From Druceiella hillmani (lineage: Eukaryota > Arthropoda > Insecta > Lepidoptera > Hepialidae): 64,000 nucleotides of DNA. The notes beneath the pieces are model-generated. The model did not search any database. It worked only from the letters and a program-made list of their open reading frames with translations, and had not been told where the DNA came from. The position numbers and the translations under genes are program-made. Positions 12,464-24,002 of this stretch are shown in pieces (positions within the stretch are counted from its first letter, which is position 1; every line of letters starts with the position of its first letter). The stretch lies in NCBI GenBank assembly GCA_039881145.1, contig JAYKKI010000061.1, forward strand, positions 10,824,001 to 10,888,000, given 5' to 3'.

Positions 12464-14659
12464 CTGAAAAATAAATCATAAAGTGATTAAAATGTGAGAG
12501 ACGAAAGACTTTAATGTCGATATTTATTATTTTCTTTCCATTTATGCTTTTCCATTTCATTAACTGCTTAATATTTTCTTCTTATCAAAGCTCATTTTTA
12601 TGTATAACATCATGATTTATAAACCATTTATATATTCAAGCTGTACGCAATCCCTATCGAGTACTATAATTTTGAATCAAATCTATTCAGTCGTTCTCCA
12701 GTTATAAATAAACTTAAAGACCCAGCTATTTCAAAAAAATAATTTTGCACTTCAAGTTCTACTAAATACGTATATTTAAAGTAAAATAAAATTTAGACAC
12801 ATGGTGATTTTACTTCGCGTTACACAAACGATAGATTTATTAATATGAGTGAATTTGTTTACAGTTCTAAAACCGCCAGTGTAAAACTTTGGTGTTACGA
12901 TATGCAGATAACTATTAATAAAGCGTAAAAGAAAGATATGATTAAAAGTAATTAATCTCAAACGAACAGAACAAAACATTGTTTCAACGACATTAGAGCA
13001 AGGAATAACACTTGAGGAATTTAAAAAGGATTGAGTAATTGTAAAGCATAACGTAGAGTAGAAATTTCAATTTTATAAATAGTAATCCACCCAGTTATAA
13101 TTATGCCCACGTTAACATTAATCTACATAGCAAGTTTATCGCTTAGCGTTCACAGAGTATATTTACATATAGATCAATTTCAATAAATAAAAAAATTACT
13201 TCTTCGAAAAGAAGAACATTATATGACCTTCTAAAATCTATAAGATTGCGTACTGTCGTGAGTAATTGCATCTTATTTCGTATAAGGTTCTGACTTATAT
13301 CTTAATTGAAGCAGCAATCTTATTTTATTTAATGTGACATTTTATTTGGATAAGTTTTTAGAAAAAATTGTTTTCCCGTTGTTAAATGAAAAACTTTTAT
13401 GACACAATTTATTTGAAAAACTGTCTTCCTACACACTATGTACCTGGGTACACGTATCATCCTTTTTACTACATCAAGCATCTAGAAGCGAATTATATCG
13501 AAAGTCCTCACTTTCGAGTTTCACCGTATGTGATTACTGAACACCTGCTAGTGATTGCACCAGAGTGTGATTTGGGTGAGAATAAACTTTTCGAAAGCAT
13601 TTTGCATTTATTCGAATTTTGAATTAATTTATTTATCTCGTTATCGTTATTAAAATCCATAGATGTAATATCTATGATATTTCCATAATTTAATATAAAT
13701 ATTAAATAAATAAATAAAACGAGAATTAATTTTAATTAATTTAAATAAAACAAAAGTAAAGATTTCAACTAACAAATTTATTGTTCTTGAAGGCAGTTAA
13801 AATTTAAAAATTCTTTATTTTAATGAAATAACGGTTTAAACTCATTATTGGTTGGTGTTTAGTCGTTTACATACACATATAGAACAAATGAATAGGATAT
13901 TTCTTTTATATTTTTTCCCTACTTACTATTTTCACTTCATAAAATTAAAACTTTATAGCAACAATATATAATTAGATTCAATTTATCATGTCTCATAATT
14001 TTTTTTTAAAAAAACATGTTGTTAATCCCAAAGTAGTCTATTTTTATTTGAGTTTAGTATTAACATAATTTGACTTCATATTTTTTGGCACAATTGAAGA
14101 AAAAAAACACCATGAGCTTTTCATTTTTACTCCCTCAAACGAGTTCCGAATAATCTAACAATCTTGATCGAGAAACATAAAGCCTTTGATCAAAGACATT
14201 TATTTGAACATAACATTTTATGAAATGTTATGTTCATAAGATATTTGATAAAGTCTTATTTAAATAAAATGAAACCTTCACACAAAACAACTATAAAAAT
14301 AATAAAAGCCATGGGATAAAGTATTAACAAATATCACTGCGGCCGGTAATTAGATATGTAGGTCAAACACAAAAGTGAAATGAGCTGTCAGAAGGAAATG
14401 TCACATAACACTGTATATAACGTGAGTTAAAACCTAAGCTTAAATAAAATGGATTAAGCCCATATGTCTGTGTATTTATTTTATTCCTTTTTGAAAAATA
14501 TTACGATGCAATTTTTACACAGTTTCATTCGTAAGCTGCACTCCATATTCATAACTTAACGAGATTTCAAACGCTTCCCTGTTTGAAAACAAAACTTTGT
14601 GGTATTCAAGTGATGCCGAAAGAACTAAATATACTAAAGCAAAACATGTGTCATATTAC
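12464..14659 (-). other. Intron of the acyltransferase gene (2.2 kb)
   Basis: It is bounded by a good donor (TAT|gtaata) and a good acceptor. It contains a 15-bp-arm hairpin (14204-14236) and an unrelated 78-codon plus-strand open frame at 13386-13622. No other feature was recognised. Confidence 0.6.
13386..13622 (+). other. Unrecognised 78-codon plus-strand ORF inside the intron
   Basis: The frame opens with ATG directly after an in-frame TAA and closes with TGA at 13620-13622. Its composition is more protein-like than that of most frames in this window: it is rich in Tyr, His and Pro and is not built from repeats. A possible donor (GATTTGG|gtgaga) lies near 13577. The stretch ANYIESPHFRVSPYVITEH faintly resembles the 'R-(I/V)-x-P-Y' segment of the acyltransferase-3 family, but the strand is opposite to the surrounding gene. 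The resemblance may be chance. Confidence 0.2.
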
Positions 14660-14828
14660 ATAATCCTTCAATGTGGCATAGTTGACAATCATGAGTAGAC
14701 TGGGTAACCAATTCTTCTTGCAGTTGTCTCTCTCTTGGAAGGCTCTCATCGGCCAGAATGGACCAGATCCTATATACTCAAATACACTAGAAACGTAGAA
14801 TATAACCATGGCAAATAATGGGATGACT
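14660..14828 (-). CDS. nrf-6-like acyltransferase 3, exon with GPFW and C-x2-NW block
   Basis: The exon lies between acceptor ttctttctcctttttag and donor GGATTAT|gtaata (169 bp; enters with one base completing an Arg codon, CG|A, leaves in phase 0). It encodes a transmembrane segment (IPLFAMVIFYVSSVF), then YIGSGPFWP, then DNCKKNWLPSLLMIVNY. The family pattern is 'GP.W ... C..NWW.NLLYINN'; Leu replaces the second Trp here and Val the first Asn. The next exon continues directly into CWAETWY. The phase match with both flanking exons is strong evidence of a real gene. Confidence 0.85.
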
Positions 14829-15420
14829 CTAAAAAGGAGAAAGAATATTTGCTGTTTGTTGTAATAAAACAATTACAAAAAAACCTTTCGTCTGGATACT
14901 GTAAAAATTTAAATAATTACTCGTTACATAGGGATTTCAATAATATTAGCTTTTACAGAGAAAAATAAGGATAGTGCTTCCACTGAGACATCTCAATTTT
15001 GGAAGAAGACATCAAGGTAATTATGACCTATATATGACGACTGACTACCCTTGGAATAATGTGTAACTACCCTGATAAATCTCGTTTTCATAAAAAAGAG
15101 AAAAGTCAAAGAAAAAGGAATTTTTTAAAATATTATTTTTCTAAAGCCCTTAATAGAATATAAATATAAATAATAATATTATAATACTAAACTCAAACAA
15201 TAAATGGATAAACTAAACTAAATAGGGCAAAAAATTACTACAAAACAAAAAGATAGACATTTGTCTGTGCATAAATATGTACAATAGTGGACTATCGCAA
15301 CCTGATTAAAAGAAGATTTATATTTTTTCTTTCAAAAATCGGAAAAAGAGATAGAATATATTTAAAATAAGTAATTACGTTCGTCTAAGAAAGCATTTCA
15401 TTATAACACCCTGTTTACCA

Positions 15421-15695
15421 AGTTGCAAAGAACGAGACATATTACAGTGGTCCACTATCACAATAATGAGATGGAAGTTGCAAAGAACGAGACATATTAC
15501 AGTGGTCCACTATCACAATAATGTGATGGAAGTTGCAAAGAACGAGACATATTACAGTGGTCCACTATCACAATAATGTGATGGAAGTTGCAAAGAACGA
15601 GACATATTACAGTGGTCCACTATCACAATAATGTGATGGAAGTTGCAAAGAACGAGACATATTACAGTGGTCCACTATCACAATAATGTGATGGA
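15421..15695. repeat. 55-bp minisatellite, five units, in an intron
   Basis: Units start at 15421, 15476, 15531, 15586 and 15641 and are almost identical; only the first differs (atgag for atgtg). The unit is agttgcaaagaacgagacat, followed by attacagtggtccactatca and caataatgtgatgga. The array lies in the intron between the exons at 14660-14828 and 15816-15948. Confidence 0.95.
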
Positions 15696-15815
15696 AGATA
15701 TAAACCTTTACGTGTGTCCATAATTATATCTTATCTCTATTGCTGCACAATAAAATAAACTGCATATAGTTAGTTCATTGAGACTACTTAACTAATTAAT
15801 TATCGCGGTGCTTAC

Positions 15816-15948
15816 CGAAAATGTCTGCCAAGAATCAGATCGACGAAATTCTTGCTATTTAGGAACGAGGAGTTTTTGGCGAGTATGAGTCCTGCTATCG
15901 CAAATATATCCACCGATAGATGCGCATGTACTGCAGTTGTTCGGCGTA
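15816..15948 (-). CDS. nrf-6-like acyltransferase 3, exon with SVD signature
   Basis: The exon lies between acceptor tttaaaattcag and donor TTTTCG|gtaagc (133 bp). It encodes HLSVDIFAIAGLILAKN, a short loop, and LILGRHFR. In the family this is the 'SVDTFF(F/V)(I/L)SG' transmembrane segment followed by '(Y/H)-(x)-HR-(Y/F)-(L/I)-R'. It leaves in phase 2 (CG), completed by the A at the start of the next exon to give Arg. It enters needing one base from an upstream exon. The exon at 18223-18371 ends in phase 0 and so cannot be its direct partner; one short exon between them remains unidentified. Confidence 0.8.
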
Positions 15949-16682
15949 CTGAATTTTAAAAAAGCTGACCCTTAGAAATAGTATATAGCATGAATACAAC
16001 CAAATAAGAAAAGGTCTCTTAAAATCTACAGGGCAAAATGATAATTAAAGTTCCCTAATATATATATAAATTAATTTCCGACCCTCATCATCAGTTGTTT
16101 TCGATACATCTTGTCTCATGTATTGATCCGTTTCTGTAAATCAATTCTGCTAGTCTAATACTTACTGACATTTAATTACTAAGGGAGTTTTATGTAAATG
16201 CATGCATGTTATAATTGAGGATTTGCGTGCTTTTTATTTACACACATTTTTTACAGAAATAATTTTCAGATAAATATGCGGACTCAAAAATTATAAAGGA
16301 TTCAAACTTGTGGAATACTTTTTTTACTATACGAACCTAATAGCGGTTCAAGTATTTTTTGCAATGATGATGAGGAATTACCAGAACTAATTAAGTAAAT
16401 GGTGAATTTACACACCCAGTATTCTGCATGCGTATTAATACCAATTAATATTAAAAATCCAAGAAGCCTCTTAGGTATGTATACATGAAATCTCCAATTA
16501 CTGGAGATCTTATCTTTATCTTTGATTATATGGCGTTCGTTCTCTCCAAAGAGAACCTTTGCCAATGTCAAGTGTGGAAAAAAGCTATGCAACACTGATT
16601 AAATCATATTTCAGACATCTGTTATTGTTGCTTGTTAACAAAAGAGTAAACTGTACAATAAAACAAAAAATAAATATGAAGT

Positions 16683-16830
16683 TGGCTACAATTAAAGAAA
16701 ATGCGGCGAACCGAGCTTTTGCGTCGACAATTTCATTACCTTACCATGCCACAGTGACTGGGAATCCATGCAAGAACGATATCGGATGCCAATCTTTCCA
16801 AATTAAGCGTAAGTTGCTCGATCTAGAGAA
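16683..16830 (-). pseudogene. RNase H fragment of a non-LTR retrotransposon, in an intron
   Basis: On the minus strand the sequence reads LERLASDIVLAWIPSHCGM, followed after a small insertion (one extra frame step) by GNEIVDAKARFAAFSL. The core WIPSHCG-x-GNE-x-x-D-x-x-A is the C-terminal RNase H motif of jockey/I/RTE-type elements, including the conserved His and the final Asp. The rest of the element was not found. The fragment is in the same orientation as the host gene. The 106-codon plus-strand frame at 16559-16879 is antisense to it and is not a gene. Confidence 0.75.
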
Positions 16831-18222
16831 CCAGGAAGCCACAGTTCGAAGAAAATGGATTAGCGAGAAGGGACTGTGAACAACTTAAGGAGTCATAGAA
16901 AACAAGAAGTCTGCGAATCTTTTTGAGTAGAGCATAATTCAAGGATTCCACAATAAGTTTGGTTAAATTTCATACAGAAATTAATGCATTGACACATAAA
17001 AAGATATTTTTTTAAGCTTTCAATATTTTTATCGCTTTTTCTGACACAACATGTCATTGCCACATGTATAACCTGAAACTGTACAAAACATAAGTAGCAA
17101 AAAATAAATAGCGCTTTGTTCTATTATAAATATTATACATAATTTTTTAATGATTATTTGGCAATATTATGCTTTAATAATTATTTGAAAATGATATAAC
17201 CTAAAGCCATATAAAACATAGTTTCATAAAATGGAGATGAATATAAATATTAGGGAGGGCAAAGTACACGGTTGGGTCTCAATTTCAATAAGATATATCT
17301 GTAAGATATTTTGAAAATAACAATCATATTCACATCATATAACATAAAGTTAATAAAATCTTTCTTTGTACAATTATATTTGGACAATTTATTTTGCTTT
17401 GTTAAAGCGATTTGCGTAAATGTTACACGCCAAAAGAAAATTTATTTACGCCTGCTTTGAACAAATTGAATACATTTTAATTTCTTTACAATTTCGGTAA
17501 TATCAGTTCAGTTTTACTTTAATAAGTATAAGAAACGAAATTTATATATTTTTTGTTTAATTTGAAACTTTTATGAAAAATAAGAAAAGAAATAATGAGC
17601 CCAGTACTAATTTTATTTGCTTATGTACGTTAAATTTAAATATTATTGGGGAAAATATGAAACTTTATTCAGTAACCTTATGGTGCTGAGTGTGTTGATA
17701 ATGTGGCATCTTTAAAATTTTCGTAGTAGATATTCTTTTTTTTCATGTAACTTTATACATATAACTGAATCATGACTTTAAACAGAAATTGCCTTATATC
17801 TTTTGAAATGGCAAACATTCTGAAAATAAACTTTTGTATTTAGTAACATCTACAATTTATTTTTCTGATTATTTTCAAGTTTACATTTTAAGAAATATTA
17901 TTAGATTTACCTTTAAATACTTCAACTTATAAAATATCAAACATTATTATTTAATTTTTTTGTAATTATCTCCAGGTTTAACAAATTGTAGAAAATTTTC
18001 TTGTTCAAAAACGTTTTATGCTTTTAAAGATTCCAAAAAATATTTGGATTAAATTTGTTTCTTTAAATAGAACTGATAGTCGGGAAAATAAATCCAATTT
18101 TTCTCTGATATTTTCCTATAATCCTTTACAAATATAATTTTCCTACCATAATATAAGCATGGAGTCTACTAATACCAGTAAGCTTTAAAGTTATTGAAAA
18201 TATGAAAAACGATGATACTTAC

Positions 18223-18371
18223 TTCGAAAATAGAACTGTGATTAGACACTGGTGCGGACAATCTAAATAATATGTCGTGAGTAAATATAATTATCAGCAT
18301 TAATACAACTTTCATGTTGTGGAAAACTTTTAGGTCACTTGGAAACGGTGTCACCAGTGATGAAAAGTGCT
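18223..18371 (-). CDS. nrf-6-like acyltransferase 3, exon with K-x10-H motif
   Basis: The donor is excellent (TTCGAA|gtaagt). The proposed acceptor (ttacgatag) is weak, so the 5' edge is uncertain. The exon encodes HFSS...SDLKVFHNMKVVLMLIIIFTH, then DILFRLSAPVSNHSS. It matches the first transmembrane helix of acyltransferase-3 domains ('LHG-(I/L)-R-...-W-(V/I)-x-x-GH') and keeps the K/R-x10-H motif (KVVLMLIIIFTH) tied to acyl transfer in the family. His replaces the usual His-Gly of LHG by His-Asn. Upstream exons (the secreted N-terminal NRF domain) were not found within the window. Confidence 0.65.
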
Positions 18372-18677
18372 CTATCGTAAACCAGTTACGTTTTATAATT
18401 GGCGCCGAAAATTACATGCAGCGAAAACAGTATTTATTATAATTTCTTATATTATACAAGAAATAAGTGGATTTTGAATTTTCTATAATATGAAATGGGA
18501 ATCAGAAAATATTAAAATGAAATATTTAAATTCTTATCATTTTAAAATCACTTTTTCTAAATATCTGTAACAATTGCTATTTTTTTAATAACTTAAATCA
18601 AAGAATAACTACAAAAATAGCATGTCAATTTCCTATTTATTTCAGTTTACATATTCAGTAAATTGAATAAACAAACA

Positions 18678-18774
<97 letters not shown>

Positions 18775-18775
18775 A
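18678..18775. repeat. (TA)n microsatellite with GTGTGTG core
   Basis: Alternating TA over about 95 bases, interrupted by gtgcgtgtgtgt. The minus-strand frames encoding Tyr-Ile repeats through it are artefacts. Confidence 0.95.
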
Positions 18776-18822
18776 AATTTGTGAGGTATTCAAAGAAATA
18801 GCAAGTAAAAATATAAATTCGT

Positions 18823-19309
18823 TCAAAGTAACAATAACTTCCATATAGAAATACTACAAAAAAAGCAGGATGTCCCTCTTTACTTCTTCTGATAATATCT
18901 ATAACAGCAAAGCTGATATTGATCAGGTTTTTACTTTTATCATTTACTACCAACTGTATTTACTGAATCAAAGGGCTATAAAACTTTTTACAATATGTAA
19001 AACATTGTAAACTTCTAGAATTTTTTTCGCGTTTTATATTTAACGCTTAGAAACTGGTGTTCACATTTATGTGTTAAATATTAAGTGATAAAAGAAAGAA
19101 AATTGTAAAGCAACTAGGACTTGCTGTATAAAGAGTCCGTACTACAGTGTACGGAAATGCTCTTGGTAGATATGAGTGTAAATTTGTAAATGATAAAACC
19201 TGATCAATATCCTCTTTACTGTCATAGATATTATTGGAAGAAATAAAGAGAGACGTCATGCTTCCTTTTATAATATTTCTATATGAAAGTTATTGTTATT
19301 ACACTTTGG
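18823..19309. repeat. Inverted duplication, arms about 125 bp
   Basis: Left arm 18823-18948 and right arm 19186-19309 (reverse complement) align along their length at roughly 80 percent by eye. Both arms read as a protein-like stretch: SDNIYNSKADIDQVF on the plus strand of the left arm and SNNIYDSKEDIDQVLSF on the minus strand of the right. Substitutions between them are partly conservative. I do not recognise the family. It may be a coding piece of a transposon copied in both orientations. Confidence 0.6.
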
Positions 19310-19445
19310 TACAGCAATATAAACATTTAAATTTAAATAATATTCCCATTAAACTATCTACAAGTATTAATATTATTCTCCACCATTTAAATGTATCGCA
19401 CAGCACACTTTTCACAGACGTAAAAATATCATGAACTACTTAGAG
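19290..19445 (+). mobile_element. 5' fragment of the dispersed repeat
   Basis: The block 'cattaaactatctacaag' + 'tattaatattattctccacc' + 'atttaaatgtatcgca' followed by 'ttttcacagacgtaaaaa' is the diverged counterpart of the satellite monomer core at 30.3-32.6 kb and of 58.44-58.56 kb. Only this part of the element is present. Confidence 0.5.
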
Positions 19446-19449
19446 CGTA

Positions 19450-22030
19450 TTTACATTTTTGACGAAAAACGTTTATTTTTGAGAAGTTTATTATAAATTT
19501 TGAAAATTTGTAGTACAATGATATTGATAAGAAAAACTACCTTTACCTATAATTCAATTGGTTTTATACATTTATTTCACGAAAATCGGCTTTCTGCAAC
19601 TCTTTCCTCGTTAAAATAGCTGGGTATAATTAATTTAAAATGCAAAAGGAAATGATAATGCAAATGCATGTGCACTTAATTTAAAATGCAAAAAGAAATG
19701 ATAAAAGGCTCATTTCGCTTTCGCATTTAAAAAGTTAGATAGGATTGTAATATTAGTTAAGATGAGATTTCCCTAGTTGGAAAATAATCTATGTTATTTC
19801 CCGACTACCAGCTCTATTTGTGCAAAAAACCTCAATCCCTTGCTCCATCGCAACATAAAAGAAGTACAAACCAACATAATTTCACATAACATTAGTTCGA
19901 ATACCAAAACTCGATGACGAGTCTGTAATTTGAGGATATTTGTGAAAAACACATTTAGAAAAATATAACAAAAGTAATAAAATACAAATAATCATGTTTT
20001 TGAAATGTAAATCTGTAAGCCTCTTTATTAGCCTTCTTTATCCACGTATCACGCAGGAATAGTTAAAAGAATTTCGATGAAGTTTTTACTGGTGGATTCT
20101 ATTGACTCCGAGGCAACATATAGGCTATTTTATCGCAATTAACCAACTAAAAACAATATATGGCTATTGATGTTTCAATACAAATTATATTTACTTAAAA
20201 AATTGACTTTTATAATTTTTATAATCAGTGACATTACGAATATTAATATCTAAATTAACTTATTAATTCTTTTTAAAGATTTCACTTTGTTTTGTATTCA
20301 GATCTTTAAATAATATTCCCGAAATTAAAGATTTGTAACTATTCCAACTACATATATGAATAAGAAATATAAGGTATCCAAAGGTATATAAAAATTTTAT
20401 GGTAAGTTTTATAATTAAGGCTAATTACTAAAATACAATTTTTTTTCTAATATTCGGTCTTTGATGGCGTAATATTTTATAAATTGCTAAGAGGTGACTT
20501 TTAGGCTGTATCCACATATAAAGACAACAAATGTCGTATTTGTTGCCCCTAAAACATTAGTTTATTGACACAGTTTGGTTAGATATCAAAATGACAAAAT
20601 TGTAATATTGATCTTTGATGATCAATTCAGCTATTTATATTAAATAAATTCTGAGTTGTTTACTTCTTGACTACACGCATCTCGGAAAGGACGGAGAAAG
20701 CAAGCGCGTCCACAGTTTAGGAAGTATTAGTGGAGTCACTTCTTTATATTTAAATTCTCATTCACGTAAAATTATTACAATCAGTGGTTATATTTTTATG
20801 CCCTATTTTTAATTTACAATCAAAAACGAATTGGATCATCCAAAATGCATATCAAAAGCACAAGAATAGTAAATATTAATAGTCACGAGTTATAGCTATT
20901 CGATAAAGTCGCAAATGGAAAATAAAATCATAGTATGCAGCCATTCTCGTTATCTCACCTGATCAATAGATGAAATTGTATTTAATTCTTTGATAATACT
21001 GATATTTGTTATTGTCGTGATGACGTAATTTTAATAATACAAAATAAATAAATCCGGTTACTATACAAATACTTAACACATATTTTCATTTTAATTATAA
21101 TGTAAACGATCATAGGATGAACGACGTTGCTACACGTGAATGAATGATTTTACGACCAGTAAATATCTGTTCTCGAACGGCGGAATTTTGTAATCATTAT
21201 TGGAAGCTTATTGATTAATTAAGAAAATTCAGTATATTTTCAATTAATTCATTAATTTAATTTTCTGATTTCAAATGTAGTTTTATGAATGGAAAAGGCT
21301 TCTTTATCTATACGTATATTCTAGATAAAAAGTTTTGACCAAAAACCTCCTTAATATAATAAATAAGAAACAAATAAATTAACACTTACAGGAGTGTTAT
21401 AGTTTCAGTTTGAAATGGATTCCTTGCAGAGGTTTGACAAACATTCTTAGGTGAAGATCTGACGGATGAACGGTAAGCCAGCTCTTCCTATATATCAAGT
21501 ATTATGATAACATATTTGACATTTAGTACAATCGCTATAGCTGCTTATATACGCTTACAGTTACCATAAACTTTAGATTGTGTTTAGTAACGAATATTTT
21601 CCATGATTTTCCTTGAGCAGTTTCGGGGCAGAGGCCCCCTTCTGCCCCGAAACCCCCCTCTGCCCCGTATTATAATAACTTTTTCGGTAATAACTCTGGA
21701 ACCATCTTGCGTAAAATTCTGAATATAAAATATATTTGGTCGCGTAAGATTTTCCTAATTCTATAAATATGGTGTTCATTTATTATAAGAAATATGCGTT
21801 ATTATGTTACATCTCAAAATTGTCGAGTAAATGGAGTTCAACGTTATCTCACTCGCCTTTACTGTGGAATTAAATAAATACATTAACGAATATATTTACA
21901 TAATTAATAAAAATAAAATAATTAGTCAAAACAAATTCATAATCATGCTTAGAAACTATGGTTATTTTCCTATTCATTCAACTCTACATATATTAAGTTT
22001 CATCAATTAAATTTACATCTATCACTGCGA
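19450..22030. other. Intergenic DNA, few features
   Basis: A short direct repeat (taatttaaaatgcaaaaggaaatgataa) occurs at about 19630 and 19676. A palindromic GC-rich stretch (ttcggggcaga...tctgccccgaa, 21623-21660) stands out from the AT-rich surroundings. No gene was recognised. Confidence 0.45.
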
Positions 22031-22099
22031 TAAAAATATCATCGTGCCTTATTTAATTTTACAAAATGTAAAGAGCAAACAGTGCAGAAAAAATTGCAA

Positions 22100-22257
22100 T
22101 ACTCTCTCATTGAAGGTTTAGTATGTTTAGTATGCTCTGTGATTGAAGATCCGTAGACGAATGAGTAAAAAATTAATTGCGAACCCATATATATTATAAG
22201 AAAAATGCTGGCGGCGATCGATCCGATCCCATACATTGTTACATAGAAATTTCTCAC
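22100..22257 (-). other. Hydrophobic minus-strand ORF, possible membrane-protein exon
   Basis: The frame encodes GIGSIAASIFLIIYMGSQLIFY followed by SFVYGSSITEHTKHT, that is one clear membrane segment and a polar tail. No family is recognised with confidence; an upstream exon of the acyltransferase gene or a chemoreceptor piece are both possible. Splice signals are not convincing (a weak acceptor cgtgag near 22253). Confidence 0.2.
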
Positions 22258-22670
22258 GCCAAATTAATAAATTTTCCAAAAAGTTTACGTTAGTTGTGAA
22301 AAAAGCTATGCATTACATTTTCTTTAATTTTCTTTATATTATTTATTAACTTGAAAACTTCTAAACTAGCTAAACACTTTTAAAATAGCACGTCTATAAG
22401 AAGCATGAATTACTAGAAGCCAAAGGCATTTTTGAGCGCATTCTTAAATATTGTTCTATCAAATTTTCCATTAATTTAAAAAAATATAAACAAAAACTTT
22501 CTTCATATCAGTATTTCTATATTTCCCTTTGTTAAATTTATTATAGTTTTATTTATTAACCCGACAGCTAAGTGATGTTTCGGTCTTGCAGGTACTGCGT
22601 ATTCTTAATGCGTTTTATAAGTTTTCTTTTACATAAAAAAAAAAATAAAAATAATGAATAATTCACGTTT

Positions 22671-22901
22671 TCACAATTAAATAAAACTACATGATGTAGT
22701 ATTATTTCTACTTTCTTTAAGTTCTTTACCACGACCTAGGTTTCGTTGTATTACAACATTGTCAGGTGGGCTATTAGCAAAGATTCTCTAACTAAAGATA
22801 TCTTTAGCCCATCTGAAGATGTTGCGACGAAACCTAGGTCGTGGTTAAGAACATAAAGAAAGTAGAAATAATACTACATCACGTAGTTTTATTTAATTGT
22901 G
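22671..22901. mobile_element. Foldback element, about 100-bp arms
   Basis: Left arm 22671-22772 and right arm 22801-22901 are near-perfect reverse complements, with a 28-bp spacer. Both carry the block accacgacctaggtttcg. There are a few mismatches and one 4-bp indel. It could be a MITE-like foldback element or two copies of a short repeat inserted head to head. If transcribed it would form a long hairpin. Confidence 0.85.
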
Positions 22902-23006
22902 AATAATAAATTTCTACAAAATTAACGCCAAATATGTTCAATAAACAAAATTCACGTTTTTGCAATACAAATACATTCCCACTTTAGGAATACATACATA
23001 CATATT

Positions 23007-23008
<2 letters not shown>

Positions 23009-23055
<47 letters not shown>

Positions 23056-23095
23056 ATATTTATATATATATATATATATACATACACACATATAT
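23009..23095. repeat. (TA)n microsatellite
   Basis: Imperfect TA run with a few tctat, catac and cacaca interruptions. Confidence 0.95.
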
Positions 23096-23731
23096 TGATA
23101 AAATATACTTAATGATAATGTTTTTGTGTTCAACTTCCACTAAATCTGGTATCTTGATGAGACTGTAATAAGGTCGTCACGCGTATATTCTACGATGAAC
23201 GTACCTTTTTAAGTGAAAACTTCTCAATTACATAAAGTTTGTTAGCACTTCGAAGAAAAGTTGTTCTACTTTTTCTAAATTCATTAAAAACTCTAATTAT
23301 CAAATTAGTGAAAGCAGGACAATAGTTGGAACAAATAGTTTTACTACTATAAATATTTGTGACTTATTTTGATACAAAAAATAAAGGAAATCTTTATGAT
23401 ACGTTCTAAATGGAAATCCACATAATTAAAGGATGCCGCACCCTATCCTAGCACATCTCAATTTTTTCACTCATTCTTAGAGATATCGTCTGACAAGGTA
23501 TTAGAGATTAGGATTACTTTATAAGTTAAAAATATATGCTAAGGGGGAAACGATAAAATCAGCACACGCTTTAATTAAATGGGTCAGAAACCTAGTCAAA
23601 CAAATGGCATCTCTTTCAATGCTAAATGTACCCGAATAGGATACGAAGCTACCAGAGCCAGCGACTCACGTCACCACTTTCACTTGAAGTCTGAGAGAAT
23701 GACTGAAAAAATAAATAAAAATATCGACAGT

Positions 23732-23791
23732 ATGCCTTCACTACGCCTGCTGCTATTAATGGGACTCTATTGTATACTGTGGCCGAAGGAA
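23732..23791 (+). CDS. Possible first coding exon with signal peptide
   Basis: An ATG at 23732 opens a 20-codon stretch, MPSLRLLLLMGLYCILWPKE, with the shape of a signal peptide. It ends at a usable donor GAA|gtgtgt. The sequence around 23580-23730 is less AT-rich than its surroundings, as expected of an exon. No downstream exon was identified. This is a weak prediction. Confidence 0.2.
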
Positions 23792-24002
23792 GTGTGTATC
23801 TAAGTGTTTACAATTCACGAAGGATCAACATGACATAAAACTTACAAGCAACAGCAGATAGCAGGTCAGCAAATAAAAGGCAGGTCGAAAGCCAAAAAAA
23901 TTCAATATATGAATGTCAATCATCCGCTCTTTCAGTCCTTTCATGTGAAGGGTCAACGTTGATGAAATTATTTGATGGCAGACCTCACTATTTGTGACTA
24001 GA

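Noticed and set aside
15421..15695. Regular repeats that could suggest a CRISPR array
   Set aside because: Units are contiguous 55-bp tandem copies without unique spacers, in an animal intron.
16559..16879. 106-codon plus-strand ORF, longest of its class
   Set aside because: It is antisense to an RNase H remnant and has no motif of its own.
22039..22257. Odorant-receptor or acyltransferase exon
   Set aside because: Only one hydrophobic segment and no family signature or good splice sites; kept only as a low-confidence feature.
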